Source: Porodaedalea pini (lineage: Eukaryota > Basidiomycota > Agaricomycetes > Hymenochaetales > Hymenochaetaceae). From it: 64,000 bases of DNA. The position numbers and the translations under genes are program-made. The notes below the pieces were generated by a model. The model was not told the DNA's origin. It did not search any database and was given only the letters and a program-made list of their open reading frames with translations. Numbering within the stretch: the stretch's first letter is position 1; every line of letters begins with the position of its first letter. Location: assembly GCA_002794775.1 (NCBI GenBank), contig NBAY01000028.1:62001-126000 (forward strand), written 5' to 3'. Shown piece after piece: positions 11,349 through 20,995 of the stretch.

Positions 11349-11737
11349 TGTTAGGTGGGAGTCCGGGAGACGACTCGGACTGGGCAGGCCTCGGCTGACT
11401 GTCGTCTGGGACGTGCTATACTCGAGCGTAGACTCGGGACACGCTTACTCAGGCTAGGTCGTCGCGGAGGTAAGAGGATTAATACAAGACTAGACTAATA
11501 CAAGGGGGACGAGTCTCACCTAGGTCGTCGCGGAGGTAAGAGGAAAAGCAGAACAAGGAGTTCATGCGATTCCTGAGACCTTATATAGCGACGACCGTGA
11601 GACTATATTACCTAACATTACATAATGAGTGGGAATGGAACGAATGAAGGTTATATGAAGGGAGTGTGGGAAGTGATTAAAAGAAAAGGAAAAGGAAAAG
11701 GGGAAATAAAGAAAAGGTAAAAGTTCAAGTTCTGACA
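11349..11737 (-). repeat. 5' LTR of the Ty3/gypsy element
   Basis: This 389-bp LTR drives minus-strand transcription. It has TATATAA at 11587-11581 and a predicted transcript start near 11554. It is followed on the plus strand by the second CTGAA target duplicate. Confidence 0.95.
11581..11587 (-). promoter_or_regulatory. TATA box of the Ty3/gypsy LTR
   Basis: TATATAA on the minus strand lies 32-33 bases upstream of the self-complementary sequence used to predict the RNA 5' end. The spacing is typical for a TATA-directed start. Confidence 0.65.
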
Positions 11738-11929
11738 CTGAAGACGTACCCGTCAAAAGCAAACTATGTGGCATCCCTGGTCGGTGAGTCAAGCATTCCC
11801 ATTGTCAGTGGCTTTCCGAGATGCGCACGCAAAGTCGATAGATAGATTGGTTTTGTCCTATTTCCCTAACTGATGTGCTCAATTCTAGATCACGCTGTGA
11901 AAAGTCTGACCGACATTCGACACCCTAAG

Positions 11930-12180
11930 AGCATCCCGGTCGTCTTTTCAACTCAGAAAGATATTACGGTGGTGATGAAACACTCGCCAGCCCTCCCTTC
12001 TCACCGCCAGCCACTAAAACGTCAATTGGCATAACTTCCCTCGCCCTGTTCACCCATCACGCTTTCCTCGCCTCTTCCCCCTGCCCCATCCGACCCACCA
12101 CACGCTTCAACATCAACGTCAGTCGTTTTCCCATCTGCCTTTCTCGCCGAGGGTTTCGGCAGCAACGCTGCAACCGTCGT
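11930..12180 (+). repeat. First copy of a host 5'-flank direct repeat
   Basis: About 240 bp here, including ACTAAAACGTCAATTGGC and the downstream C-rich tract, is repeated directly at 12900-13125 with roughly 85-90 percent identity. The second copy sits just upstream of the topoisomerase I start, so both probably derive from that gene's promoter and leader. The first copy runs straight into cyclin coding sequence. Confidence 0.7.
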
Positions 12181-12900
12181 GTCCAAGAAGGATCTCGTTC
12201 TTTCGTACAGGTCCTCCACCATTCACGCACAACATGCAGCGTCCTGCAGTTGGCGCTCTGCCACATCGAGGCAGTGCGAGGGAAGGTGACAGAGCTCGTG
12301 GAGCAAGAGAGGCACGGCATGGGAGTGAGAGGCAAGCTGGAGTTGGATAAGAGGATCGTGAAGGATGACGAGGCGTCTGCCTCGTCGAAGGCGAATACCT
12401 CTTTGGACGCGTCCAACGTCTGCGGCCTTCCGATGGAATTGATGTCAATGGACCCGTTCGACGCATTGTGTGTGCCGACAGTCCTCCAGATGGGCACTTC
12501 GCTTCCATTAACTCAGTAGATGCAGACTCAAAGGCAGACTCAAAGGCAGTCTAACGACAAGCGTCGCAAGATTCCGGCAAAACAGCTCAGGCCGCTGTCA
12601 CCTCTTCCCATGCCGCTCCTCTGCCCACGGCGCATCTTCCTCGCCGCACTCATTCTAGCATCAAAATTCTTACAGGATCGATGCTATTCGAATCGTGCAT
12701 GGCCAAAGCTCTACGGTCTCCCACTGCGGGAGGTTGGACACTGCGAACGTGCATTCTGCGATGCGTTTGGGTTGGCGTCTCTTGGTCGGCATGAGCTTAA
12801 TGCTGCCGCAGGAAGAGAACTCACGCAGTGTGCAACACACGAAAAGCGAGGGTACAATCACATTTGGATCGTCTCCGGTTTCTGTAATGTGCAACCCTTT
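12150..12900 (+). pseudogene. Pho85-type (PCL) cyclin fragment (left arm)
   Basis: Pieces read VVSKKDLVL, ALCHIEAVRGKV and later LLCPRRIFLAALILASKFLQ and DRCYSNRAWPKLYGLPLREV. These match the cyclin box of fungal Pcl/Pas1-like G1 cyclins, which activate the Pho85 kinase. The frame breaks several times: a stop at 12517-12519, a CAGACTCAAAGG duplication, and a shift near 12770 into GWRLLVGMSL. A linker MELMSMD also occurs in the second cyclin piece at 17454. It cannot make a full cyclin. The right-arm copy at 58845-59595 has the same lesions, so it was already broken before the duplication. Confidence 0.75.
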
Positions 12901-13125
12901 TGTCTCAAACAGATATCACAGTGGTGACGAAACAGCGGCCATCTCTCCCTTCTCAACGCCAGCCACTAAAACGTCAATTGGCATAACTTCCCTCGCCCTG
13001 TTCACCCAGCACACTTTCCTTGCCCCTTCCTCCTGCCCCCTCTGACCCACCACACGTTTCAACATAGATGTCGGCCGTTTTCCCATCCGCCTTTCTTGCC
13101 GAGCATCTCGGCAGCAAGCTTCTGC
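12900..13125 (+). repeat. Second copy of the host 5'-flank direct repeat
   Basis: This matches 11930-12180 and lies immediately upstream of the topoisomerase I N-terminal coding sequence. Confidence 0.7.
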
Positions 13126-13129
13126 GAAA

Positions 13130-13725
13130 GTGAACGGAATGGCTAATGGCAAAGGCAAGGGCAAGACGAAGGTGAAGTCTGAAGATGCGTCCAATGACGA
13201 TAAGCTGCTCACCGCCAAGAAGCATGCGAGACCCGAGCCCGCCTCTGATGATGACGTGAAGCTGAGAGCGAAGAAGCGCACGACAAACACGAAGAAGGAA
13301 GAGGAGGCAGAGGGCTCGTTGTCGCAGGGAAAGAAGAAGAGGGGAAAGAAGGATGATGAAGAGGAGGGTGAAGAGGTCTTTCGATGGTGGGAAGCCGAAG
13401 ATCCCAACTTGGCGACGGCTCAATTAAGTGGAATATGCTAGAGCACAACGGTGTTTACTTCCCTCCCACCTACGAGCCATTGCCATCGGATGTGAAGGTG
13501 AAATATGTCGTTATGTTCCTCCACGTTCCACGTTCCCTGACCACAGAAGTTCTTATCAGACGTCAACGCTAGGCAAACCCGTCGACCTCCCAAATCGATC
13601 AAGTCGGAGGAGGTTGCTGGCTTCTATGGCCAGATGATAGAGACTGATCACACACAAGATGCGGTTTTCAATAAGAACTTATCTAAAGACTTCCTTAAGG
13701 TTCTCGAGGACCACCCTCCGGTACG
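13130..13725 (+). pseudogene. DNA topoisomerase I, N-terminal part (left arm)
   Basis: A lysine- and acid-rich leader is followed by [13 protein letters not shown], then [20 protein letters not shown] and DVKVKY. After an intron come GKPVDL, then IETDHTQDAVFNKNLSKDFL and KVLEDHPP. This is the conserved N-terminal core of eukaryotic type IB topoisomerase, which relaxes supercoils by single-strand nicking. Small frame changes occur near 13420 and 13600. The gene then breaks off inside an intron-like GTACGT site at about 13720 and resumes at 16738, with a foreign PH-domain gene piece in between. Confidence 0.8.
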
Positions 13726-13744
13726 TTTGCTAGGGCATCTATTA

Positions 13745-14922
13745 GCAAGAGAATGGGCAAACGTAATTCGATCGAGCAAAGCACAACTCTCCCTCCTTCT
13801 CCAACCCAGTCTCACTCACAGCCATGAAGAGGCTTGCCGTGGAAAGGGAAGGGGAAGACGAAGGGCCATTGGGCGCTTCAGCCTCCGTCCTCCACGCACA
13901 TTATATCAGATGTCATCGAAATCAGCACGGCGAAAGCCGGATCGGTTTCAGTTCGCGACAAGGGAGAGGAGAATGAACGGAGAGAGCACGACCGACTTCG
14001 AGAGGCTGCTGCTGAGTCTATAGGAATCAGTCCTTTATTCAGAGAAGATGCTTTGTCCAGGCTTACCAAGAGCGATGGCATGCGTTTTCGAGGACGATTC
14101 TACTGAAGATGTCGGCTCCAGGGATTATCATGAAACGAGCTTGGATAAAGGACCCAGCTGAGAGGTTGCATATCTTGGATAGGTCGCTTGGATAGGTCGC
14201 GGATGAGCGTGAATGGCATTGCGAAGCAGACTGGGATCCCTAATGGGCTACAGCTCCAGCAGACATGGGAGAGTAGGCACAATCGCAGCTCGTCACTTTC
14301 TGGCGTTGTTACGCCTACGATGCCAAGCTCGACTTCCAATTGGCCTCTCCCACCGCTTGGTCCCCCTATTATCTCGGTGAATGGGAGGAAGCCAAAGGAC
14401 TCCTTATCAGCATCACTTTTTCAGCCGGAACTCCCACCTTTTCCATGTTTATTTTCTGCTCTGGACCCGCTGTCAAGCAAATCTTCGTCCTTGTTAAAAT
14501 TCTTTCCTTCCTTGCCGCTTCTCAATCTTGGCTTTTCACGACAATGATGAACCCATGTGATTGTGTTGACTGCTCCACCTCAGCCGAAGTCGCCTTCATT
14601 GAGCAGCTTTTGGCCCTTTACTCCTCCTGAGCGGATGCCTTCTGTGTGTCATCTGCACATGTTCAAATCTTCGGCGGCGGCTGATGAGAGGGAGCCCAAG
14701 AGAATGGAGGTGAACGAAATTTGGTAGTTTTCGCAGCCGAGGAGGAGATTGCTGGCAAGCGTTCGGTCGTCAAAGTCGATGGCGTGGATGTTGGAGGAAA
14801 GAAAAAGGAACTGAATGTGGAAGAGAATGGTCAGACCATGTGGCTACTTTCTATTGCCGATGCCAATGAGGCGCAGAGTTGGATAGCGACATTGAAAAGA
14901 GCCGTGCTCGACCAAAGGTATG
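13745..14922 (+). pseudogene. PH-domain protein fragment inserted in topoisomerase I (left arm)
   Basis: This stretch encodes exon-like pieces. Around 13834-14106 there is a Ser/Arg-rich region, at 14187-14547 a low-complexity Ser/Pro region, and at 14721-14916 a segment with KRSVVKVDGVDVGGKKKELN then WLLSIADANEAQSWIATLKR. The last piece is typical of the C-terminal strand and helix of a pleckstrin-homology domain. It ends at a GTATGT donor, where the LTR-like unit is inserted. The frames do not join into one gene, and the family beyond the PH domain is not recognised. Confidence 0.55.
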
Positions 14923-15073
14923 TGAAAGGAAATTTTCGCACATTCGGAAACGTCGATCAAGGCAGATCATCATCAATCATACACGTGATTACGTGGTCAC
15001 CTGATCTTGACGGATACTTGCCCAGGCAAAAATCCGTCAGTCACAGTCACGCTACACTGTCACACCTTGTGAC

Positions 15074-15721
15074 ATGGCACATAAATGTCAAGAAAGCAAA
15101 GGACAACCAATGGAGATTGATCCCCAATGCACCAAGTGCATGCTACTACAGAACGTAGCACAGAAGGTCCCAGAACTCCTGAAGACAATAGGATTAATGG
15201 ACCAGGACATCACATTACGAGCACACAAGTGGGAAGGCCAATCCCCATACTTTGAAACAGGACAGGCAATCTACTATCGAGATGCCAAGACGTATAAAGT
15301 CCACATCAGTAAAGAAGAACGTGGCATGGAGAACTACAAATGGGATACAGTCATCCAATACAATAAGGAGCCACATGAAGAATGCAGGAACTGCAAGATG
15401 ATGATACGAATACCTACCCCAAGTCCAGTACAAGGGAATGATGTACCAATACACATAACAACAGCACTCAAGCACTGTTGGGCATACCTCAGGGACATAA
15501 AGCACCAAGGCACGATTACGCTATACGAATTTGAGCACGTGTCACGAAGACGAACATTCAAGATCACTCTAGCCCTAGGACCACATGACCCACCATTCAC
15601 AATGGAGACATGTCTCGGCGGAGCAGCCCTATCACCGAGTGGACCTGACACTGAATGGCGATCCAAGAATAACCCATGGGTCCACATGGTTATCCCCAAT
15701 GGATTTGAATGGGAGGAATGA
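15074..15721 (+). CDS. Unknown 215-residue protein encoded inside the LTR-like unit
   Basis: This intact 215-codon frame begins MAHKCQESKG and ends NGFEWEE. It lies in what would be the U3 part of the LTR, upstream of the TATA box at 16095, in the same sense. It has two CxxC pairs (C19-C22 and C104-C107) that could bind zinc, and several Trp and His residues. There is no signal peptide or membrane segment. I do not recognise the family. An ORF within an LTR is uncommon, and the absence of lesions in an otherwise decaying region argues that it is young or selected. Confidence 0.6.
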   Translation: MAHKCQESKGQPMEIDPQCTKCMLLQNVAQKVPELLKTIGLMDQDITLRAHKWEGQSPYFETGQAIYYRDAKTYKVHISKEERGMENYKWDTVIQYNKEPHEECRNCKMMIRIPTPSPVQGNDVPIHITTALKHCWAYLRDIKHQGTITLYEFEHVSRRRTFKITLALGPHDPPFTMETCLGGAALSPSGPDTEWRSKNNPWVHMVIPNGFEWEE

Positions 15722-16094
15722 CCACCCGAGCGCAGCAATGCAACCCGATAGGCTATGCAGTGCCACAACCGAGGAAGATGCTTCGAGAAGCAGGGAAGTA
15801 AAGCCCTGATATAGAAGCACACGGGAGAAGCAGGAAGTTAATTAAACCGAAGCATGTGGAGAATGTGGGAGCCCGACTACCAAATCAGTGATGTACTCAC
15901 CCGAGCGCGCGGGTCATGACATCACGTGACTCACACCGCAGTCCAAATTGCAGAATGCAAGAAAACCATTGGACGGAGTACATGTGCACACATCCCCACC
16001 GCAGCAGCCAAGTGCTGCGGCCACCTGAAACATAGGAAGGAGACGGAAGGGCATCTGGTTGGACAGAATGTAAAGAAATTAGAAATTCAGTAGG

Positions 16095-16104
16095 CTATAT
16101 AAGG
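16095..16104 (+). promoter_or_regulatory. TATA box of the LTR-like unit
   Basis: CTATATAAGG, followed by a pyrimidine-rich leader (CCCATTCTCTATCGC), suggests transcription starting near 16125-16135 and running toward the 3' end of the unit. Confidence 0.5.
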
Positions 16105-16737
16105 CCGAGTAACTAGCACCCCAGATCCCCATTCTCTATCGCTTTTATTTTACATTCCTTTCAGAAGGTTACAGAACACTGCTACTTCTTACCCCTACCT
16201 CTACATCTATAACTACCACTGTGTAATATCCTCCTTGGTTGAATAACGAGTCCGCCCCATACTGGGTTGAGGATTTGTCCCAAGTTGAATAAGGATTGAC
16301 TTTGATTGAGTAGACCCTCGGCTACGCCACGCTTAGAAGGTTCCTCTCATTGTCCACAGAACCAAGTCTGGTTGAGTGCATCTCGGCTACGCCAAGCCTT
16401 GCAGTTTGCCTCCTAGACAACATCGCAGCATAACCGAACGTCTCTCGACCCTCTAGGGCATTACCTCCCCTATCTGCTGTAACTAAGTGCTTTCAATACC
16501 AACCTCAGGTTCCACCTGATAAGGGCAGCGAAGGAGAAGCTGGTTACGGGATCGGTCGAAGATAAGTAAAGTCGTCTCGGTAATACACCACTCAGAGGAC
16601 CATACAGTCCGGAAGGCAACACCTTCGTGGTTAAAGAATTGGAATATTCGCCCGACCCTAACAGTATGTCTTTCAAAATAGCATTGTAGCTTCGAAGGAA
16701 GCCCTTTTGACTTTATTCTCATGAGTTTTAATAGCGC

Positions 16738-17460
16738 GATGGCACGAAAATCAAGGACTTTGATCGTTGTGACTTTTGGACCACGTTTGAATTCTACGAG
16801 GTGCAGAAAGTGCAGAAGAAGGCCAAGAGTAATGCAGAGGAGAAGGTCATGAAAGCCGAGAGGGACAAAGTCAAGGAACCTTTCATGACCTGCATCCTCG
16901 ACGGTCGCAAAGAGAAGGTTGGCAATTTCAGAGTCGAACCTCCAGGCCTCTTCCGCAGCCGTGGCAAACATTCTCGCAAAGGTTCTCTCAAGGTCCGCCT
17001 GCTGCATTCTATTTGCATTTTCTTGAATATGCTAACATGATTATAGTTCCATGTCCACCCAGAAGACATAACCATCAACATAGGTGAAGGCGTTCCCATT
17101 CTGAAGCCGAACATGCCTGGCAACTGGAAGAAGGTAATCCACGATCAGACGGTAACATGGCTTGCAAACTGGACAGAGAACATCAACGGGAATCACAACT
17201 ATGTCTTCCTTGCCGCCGGCTCGTCACTCAAGGGCCAGAGTGATATGAGCAAGTTCGAGTAAGCTCGTGAGCTGAAGGTTTGCTCCTTTCTTCCTCTGTC
17301 TGCTAGTGCAAGCACGAATGCTACGCAATAAAGAAACACGTCGACCGTATTTGCCAAAAGACTACAACGGCGAACTGCGGAGCAAGCTTATGGCCGACCG
17401 GCAGCACGCGACCGCTATGTACTTTATCGATCGCCTCACACTGCAAGCTGTAAATGAGAA
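16738..17460 (+). pseudogene. DNA topoisomerase I, central part (left arm)
   Basis: Coding resumes with GTKIKDFDRCDF in the expected place after the N-terminal part. It continues with EVQKVQKKAKSNAEEKVMKA, then EKVGNFRVEPPGLFR and, after an intron (about 16996-17046), VHPEDITINIGEG and WTENINGNHNYVFLAAGSSL. A second intron (17262-17308) and a frameshift lead to KDYNGELRSKLMADRQ and AMYFIDRL. It ends abruptly at AVNEK, where cyclin sequence begins, so the catalytic tyrosine region is missing. This is a truncated host-gene copy. Confidence 0.85.
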
Positions 17461-18293
17461 ACGCCACAATGGTTGTGTCCAAGAAGGATCTCGTTCTGAT
17501 CAAAACATTTGTACAGGAGGTCCCCCGCCGTTCACGCACAACATGCAGCGTCCTGCAGTCGGCGCTCTGCCACATCGAGGCAGTGCGAGGGAAGGTGCTG
17601 GGGCTTGTGGAGAAAGGGAAGCTCGGCACGGGAGTGAGGGGCGAGCTGGAGTTGGATAAGAGGACCATGAAGGATGACGAGGTGTCTGCCTCATCGAAGG
17701 CGAATACCTCTTTGGATGCGTCCAATGTTTGCGGTCTTTCGACGGAGCTGATGTCAATGGACGGCGTGTGGGTGCTCAGTGTAACCCTCTACTGCTTGCT
17801 CTTTGGGCGCACACCGTGGGGTGGCGTCACGGAGTTCGCGATGTACCAGATGATCCACACGGACGACTTTGCGGTGGATACGTTCATGGGCTATGACCGC
17901 ATGCCGACGGGATAGGCTGTTGGAGAAGGATTGTACAAAGTGAACCACGCTCAATGAAATGAAGGTGTGTGTTCTATATCTTCAAAAAGAGAGAACTCAG
18001 GCTGACGTGGTTGCATTTTGCAGAGCCTCCCATGGATCACGCGCGACATCCCAAACCCAGAAGCCTGGCTTGCAGAGACCGCGCTGCACCTGCACGACCC
18101 GATCCGAAATATGAGCGCAGACGAGGACATGGCGATGTCAACAGTCAAATTCCACTGGAAGTTCAACTTGGTTGCGGCACAGCAGCAGCAGGTGCAACGG
18201 CGGGCGGACGAGCGCGAGTTCTACAATGCAGAGCTCGATGTGATGCATGAGCGTAGTCTTCACTTTGAGACACAGTGCTGTGTTATTGTAGAG
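17454..18293 (+). pseudogene. Chimeric cyclin to CaMKK-like kinase fragment (left arm)
   Basis: A continuous frame (17454-17915) starts with the Pcl-cyclin N terminus (KKDLVLIKTFVQEV, TTCSVLQSALCHIEAVRG). After an ELMSMDG junction it changes to a protein-kinase C-lobe, VWVLSVTLYCLLFGRTPWGG and AMYQMIHTDDFAVDTF, as in the fungal CaMKK/SNF1-activating kinases. After a stop near 17915 the kinase goes on in other frames with RLLEKDCTK, then an intron and SLPWITRDIPNPEAWLAE. No catalytic loop or ATP site is present. Two unrelated genes have been fused by rearrangement. The right-arm copy (55201-56040) has the same fusion. Confidence 0.75.
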
Positions 18294-19169
18294 TAGACTG
18301 TATTCTAGAAACCATTTGCAGACAACGCTTTGAAAAGTGGAGTATGTATAGTTAAGAATCCCGTCGAGAATCAAGAAAATATATCTGGATGTCGATCAAT
18401 AAATTTGAATTTGTGTGATGTGGCAGCCACCGTCGTCTTGCCTCTACCACTGTGTTCTACAGCTTTACAAGTCATGGCTGTCTCTTCTGCTGAGGCTAGT
18501 TTTGTGAAATCTGTTCTTTCAGAGGATGCTTCTAGACTTGATGCTTCTGGCTTCGTTGGTGATGTCATGACTGTGGGCACGGCTTCGACACCTGAAGAAG
18601 AGAAGGTGAGACAAATTTAGCTCTGATGGTTCTCACAGATAATTAAAACTATGATACTGCAGATTCTTTCAAGGATGGATGAGGATGACAATGCCTGGGC
18701 AATGGATAACCTGGCAGAAACAGTCATGGAATATCTTGAGGAATTCCGTGAAGTTGATGCCTCACCGGAGGGTCAGTTTGCGTCAGAAATGGTGAAGAAC
18801 CATATCACAGACAAAACTTTGAAGGGGCATATAAGGTCTGTAGCTTGCTTTTTAGATGATAATACTCTAGACCTCATACAAATTGCACAGAATCATCTCA
18901 AATTATATTGCTTTTCACTGTGACCGAGCTCACAGTTGGGATCCTAAATCCATCACTTCAAAAACTCCAGGTGATATTGTGTGCTTTATCACATATAAAT
19001 GTGGGCCAAAAGAGAAAGGGTTTCAAGGAAACAAGGCAAGTGCATGATCTCATGGACAATTAGCATGATATTCTAACCATGAGAATAGTATGCAACTGCA
19101 ATTTCGACTTGAGCTGCTATTACCTACTGGTATCTTTTGCTTTATCCTGGTGCATGTGACCAGATTGGC

Positions 19170-20143
19170 AACAATGCAATTGACCCAGAGGTTATGACTA
19201 TAGACAATAATATAATCTCAGGCTCGTCTCAAGACAATTCCTAAACTGAAGGCCTGAAAATAATAAAGAAACACTATTTAAACCTTAGGAAACTATTGTC
19301 AAGTTACTGCTTGTCTGTATCTCACTACAGAATCTTCAACAGAGACCTATAGCTAATAGTCAAGGAATAATAATAATATCTTTTATAGTTTTCAAGTTAC
19401 AGTCAAAAGTGTAAGATCAGATGCGTCTTCAAACTATGCAAGCTTCAAGAGCTAAACTGTTATCAAAGATATAGAGTAGGTAAATCTTCTACAATATATC
19501 CTAGATAGGTAGTTAGAACTTCAAGAATAACAGTTAGAAGAAAAGTAAAGAATTCCTAATTACAACTGAGGGAATATGCATCCCAGCAATAACTAGCAAG
19601 TCAATACTTCAACTGAGGGAATATTCAATCTCAGTTATAGCTGTTGGGGGATTAGCACCCAACAAGGGTTTGATCAAGGGAATATACTTTTTGACCTGTA
19701 GTTGGGGGATTGACACCCAACAAAGGTAAGCCTGTAGCAGGCAAGCAGCAGCTAAGTGCAGTTTTAGTGGTAAAAGCAAGATTGGCATTCAGTGGGGGAG
19801 AGGCTCTCCTTATATACTTTACAGAGGTAATATACTACAAGGTTCTACAAGGTTCTGACAGGTTCTGTGTGTATCCTTCAAGTGACTATTTTATTCTATT
19901 TTATTCTGTAAGATTCCGTACTATTCTGGATAGTTCCAAGCGTGGGAAACTCACTTGGATTGAGAAGTCATATGATTGACGGGTGAGGAGTCAATCATGT
20001 GACTTACACCTATTCAAGTTTACGGTGTCTCTGGACTGGATTTGATGAGTGTTGTCTGTAAACACGGATATCTAAGTCACACAGGATAAAATACAAAATA
20101 CAATATATTGCAATCCTTAGAAGAGTGCACAGCACAAGTGGTA
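19170..20143 (-). repeat. Possible solo LTR remnant in the recombinase gene intron
   Basis: This AT-rich, gene-free stretch lies in one long intron of the recombinase gene in both arms. On the minus strand there is a TATATAAGGAGAG box (near 19804-19816). Two copies of a GTTGGGGGATT..CACCCAAC motif lie at 19643-19663 and 19701-19721. The promoter-like layout suggests a copia- or gypsy-type LTR, but I could not fix its ends or a target duplication. Confidence 0.35.
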
Positions 20144-20146
20144 CTA

Positions 20147-20995
20147 CAGCCTTTTTCATAAGTCCTGCGACATGTGCATGTCACGTGAAATGAGCTGCGT
20201 CAGAGCCAAAGTGTCGAAAAATTAGAATGAATGCCTATTTTCTCTGTGAATTCTGCACAGAACCTGCTCATTAAGTACTCAAAAAAAAGGCACGGTTCTC
20301 AGGAGCAGAAATATGTAAAATAGGGAGCAATAAATTGACTGTGTAGGTGGGTGGAGATCAAACAAGTGCAGCTGGTCTGTTCTCTCACCCATTTCCACCG
20401 AGATTCAAAAATTATGGCTCCCCTACATCTACCTATAAAATTCTTTCCTGTATCTGTAAATTAAGTATATGACTATATCAACATCTCCTGAAAGTTTGAA
20501 GCCAATCCATTCAGTATTCATGGTCCAGCAGCAAGATTTGTGTTCTACTCTGCAAGACCTGTTGTGAGAAAAGGAGGGTGGAAAGAGCTTGAAGTGGAAC
20601 ACAAATCTTGCTGCTGAACCATGAATACTGAATGGATTGGCTTCAAACTTGCAGGAGATGTTTATATAGTCATATACTTAATTTACAGATACAGGAAAGA
20701 ATTTTATAGGTAGATGTAGGGGAGCCATAATTTTTGAATCTCGGTGGAAATGGGTGAGAGAACAGACCAGCTGCACTTGTTTGATCTCCACCCACCTACA
20801 CAGTCAATTTATTGCTCCCTATTTTACATATTTCTGCTCCTGAGAACCGTGCCTTTTTTTTGAGTACTTAATGAGCAGGTTCTGTGCAGAATTCACAGAG
20901 AAAATAGGCATTCATTCTAATTTTTTGACACTTTGGCTCTGACGCGGCTCATTTCACGTGACATGCACGTGTTGCAGGACTTATGAAAATGGCTG
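20147..20995. mobile_element. 849-bp hairpin element of the long-TIR Tc1/mariner family
   Basis: Two 399-bp inverted arms (20147-20545 and 20597-20995) enclose a 51-bp centre. The ends read CAGCC(A/T)TTTTCATAAG and are flanked by TA (20145-20146, 20996-20997). The right arm of the duplication has the single TA near 53349. The termini match those at 31783 and 42550, next to Tc1/mariner transposase genes, and the centre matches sequence just inside that TIR. It is therefore an internally deleted, non-autonomous relative that moved after the inverted duplication. The whole unit can fold into one long hairpin. Confidence 0.9.

Larger units (their letters stand above)
5544..11737 (-). mobile_element. 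Ty3/gypsy chromovirus LTR retrotransposon
   Basis: This 6194-bp element lies on the minus strand. It has identical-length 389-bp LTRs (TG...CA) and a 5-bp target duplication CTGAA (5539-5543, 11738-11742); the right arm has the unoccupied site. The order of domains is gag with a zinc knuckle, aspartic protease, reverse transcriptase, RNase H, integrase and a C-terminal chromodomain, which defines a chromovirus. The LTRs differ at only about four positions, all CpG-type transitions, so insertion is recent and later than the inverted duplication. Two in-frame TGA codons, one in gag and one in pol, make it defective as read. Confidence 0.95.
14923..16663 (+). mobile_element. 1.74-kb LTR-like unit carrying its own ORF
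   Basis: The unit begins TGAAAGG and ends CTAACA. It is flanked by the 5-bp duplication GTATG (14918-14922, 16664-16668), and the right arm has the single uninterrupted GTATG near 56826. TG...CA ends with a 5-bp duplication indicate an LTR, so this is probably a solo LTR of a large-LTR retrotransposon or a compact non-autonomous element. A CTATATAAGG box at 16095-16104 gives a promoter in the 3' third. No internal repeat, primer site or pol was seen. It inserted after the inverted duplication. Confidence 0.8.

Noticed and set aside
11930..18293. Helitron carrying the gene-fragment mosaic
   Set aside because: No rolling-circle replicase/helicase gene, 5' TC end or CTRR end with hairpin could be identified, so only the general idea of gene capture is kept.
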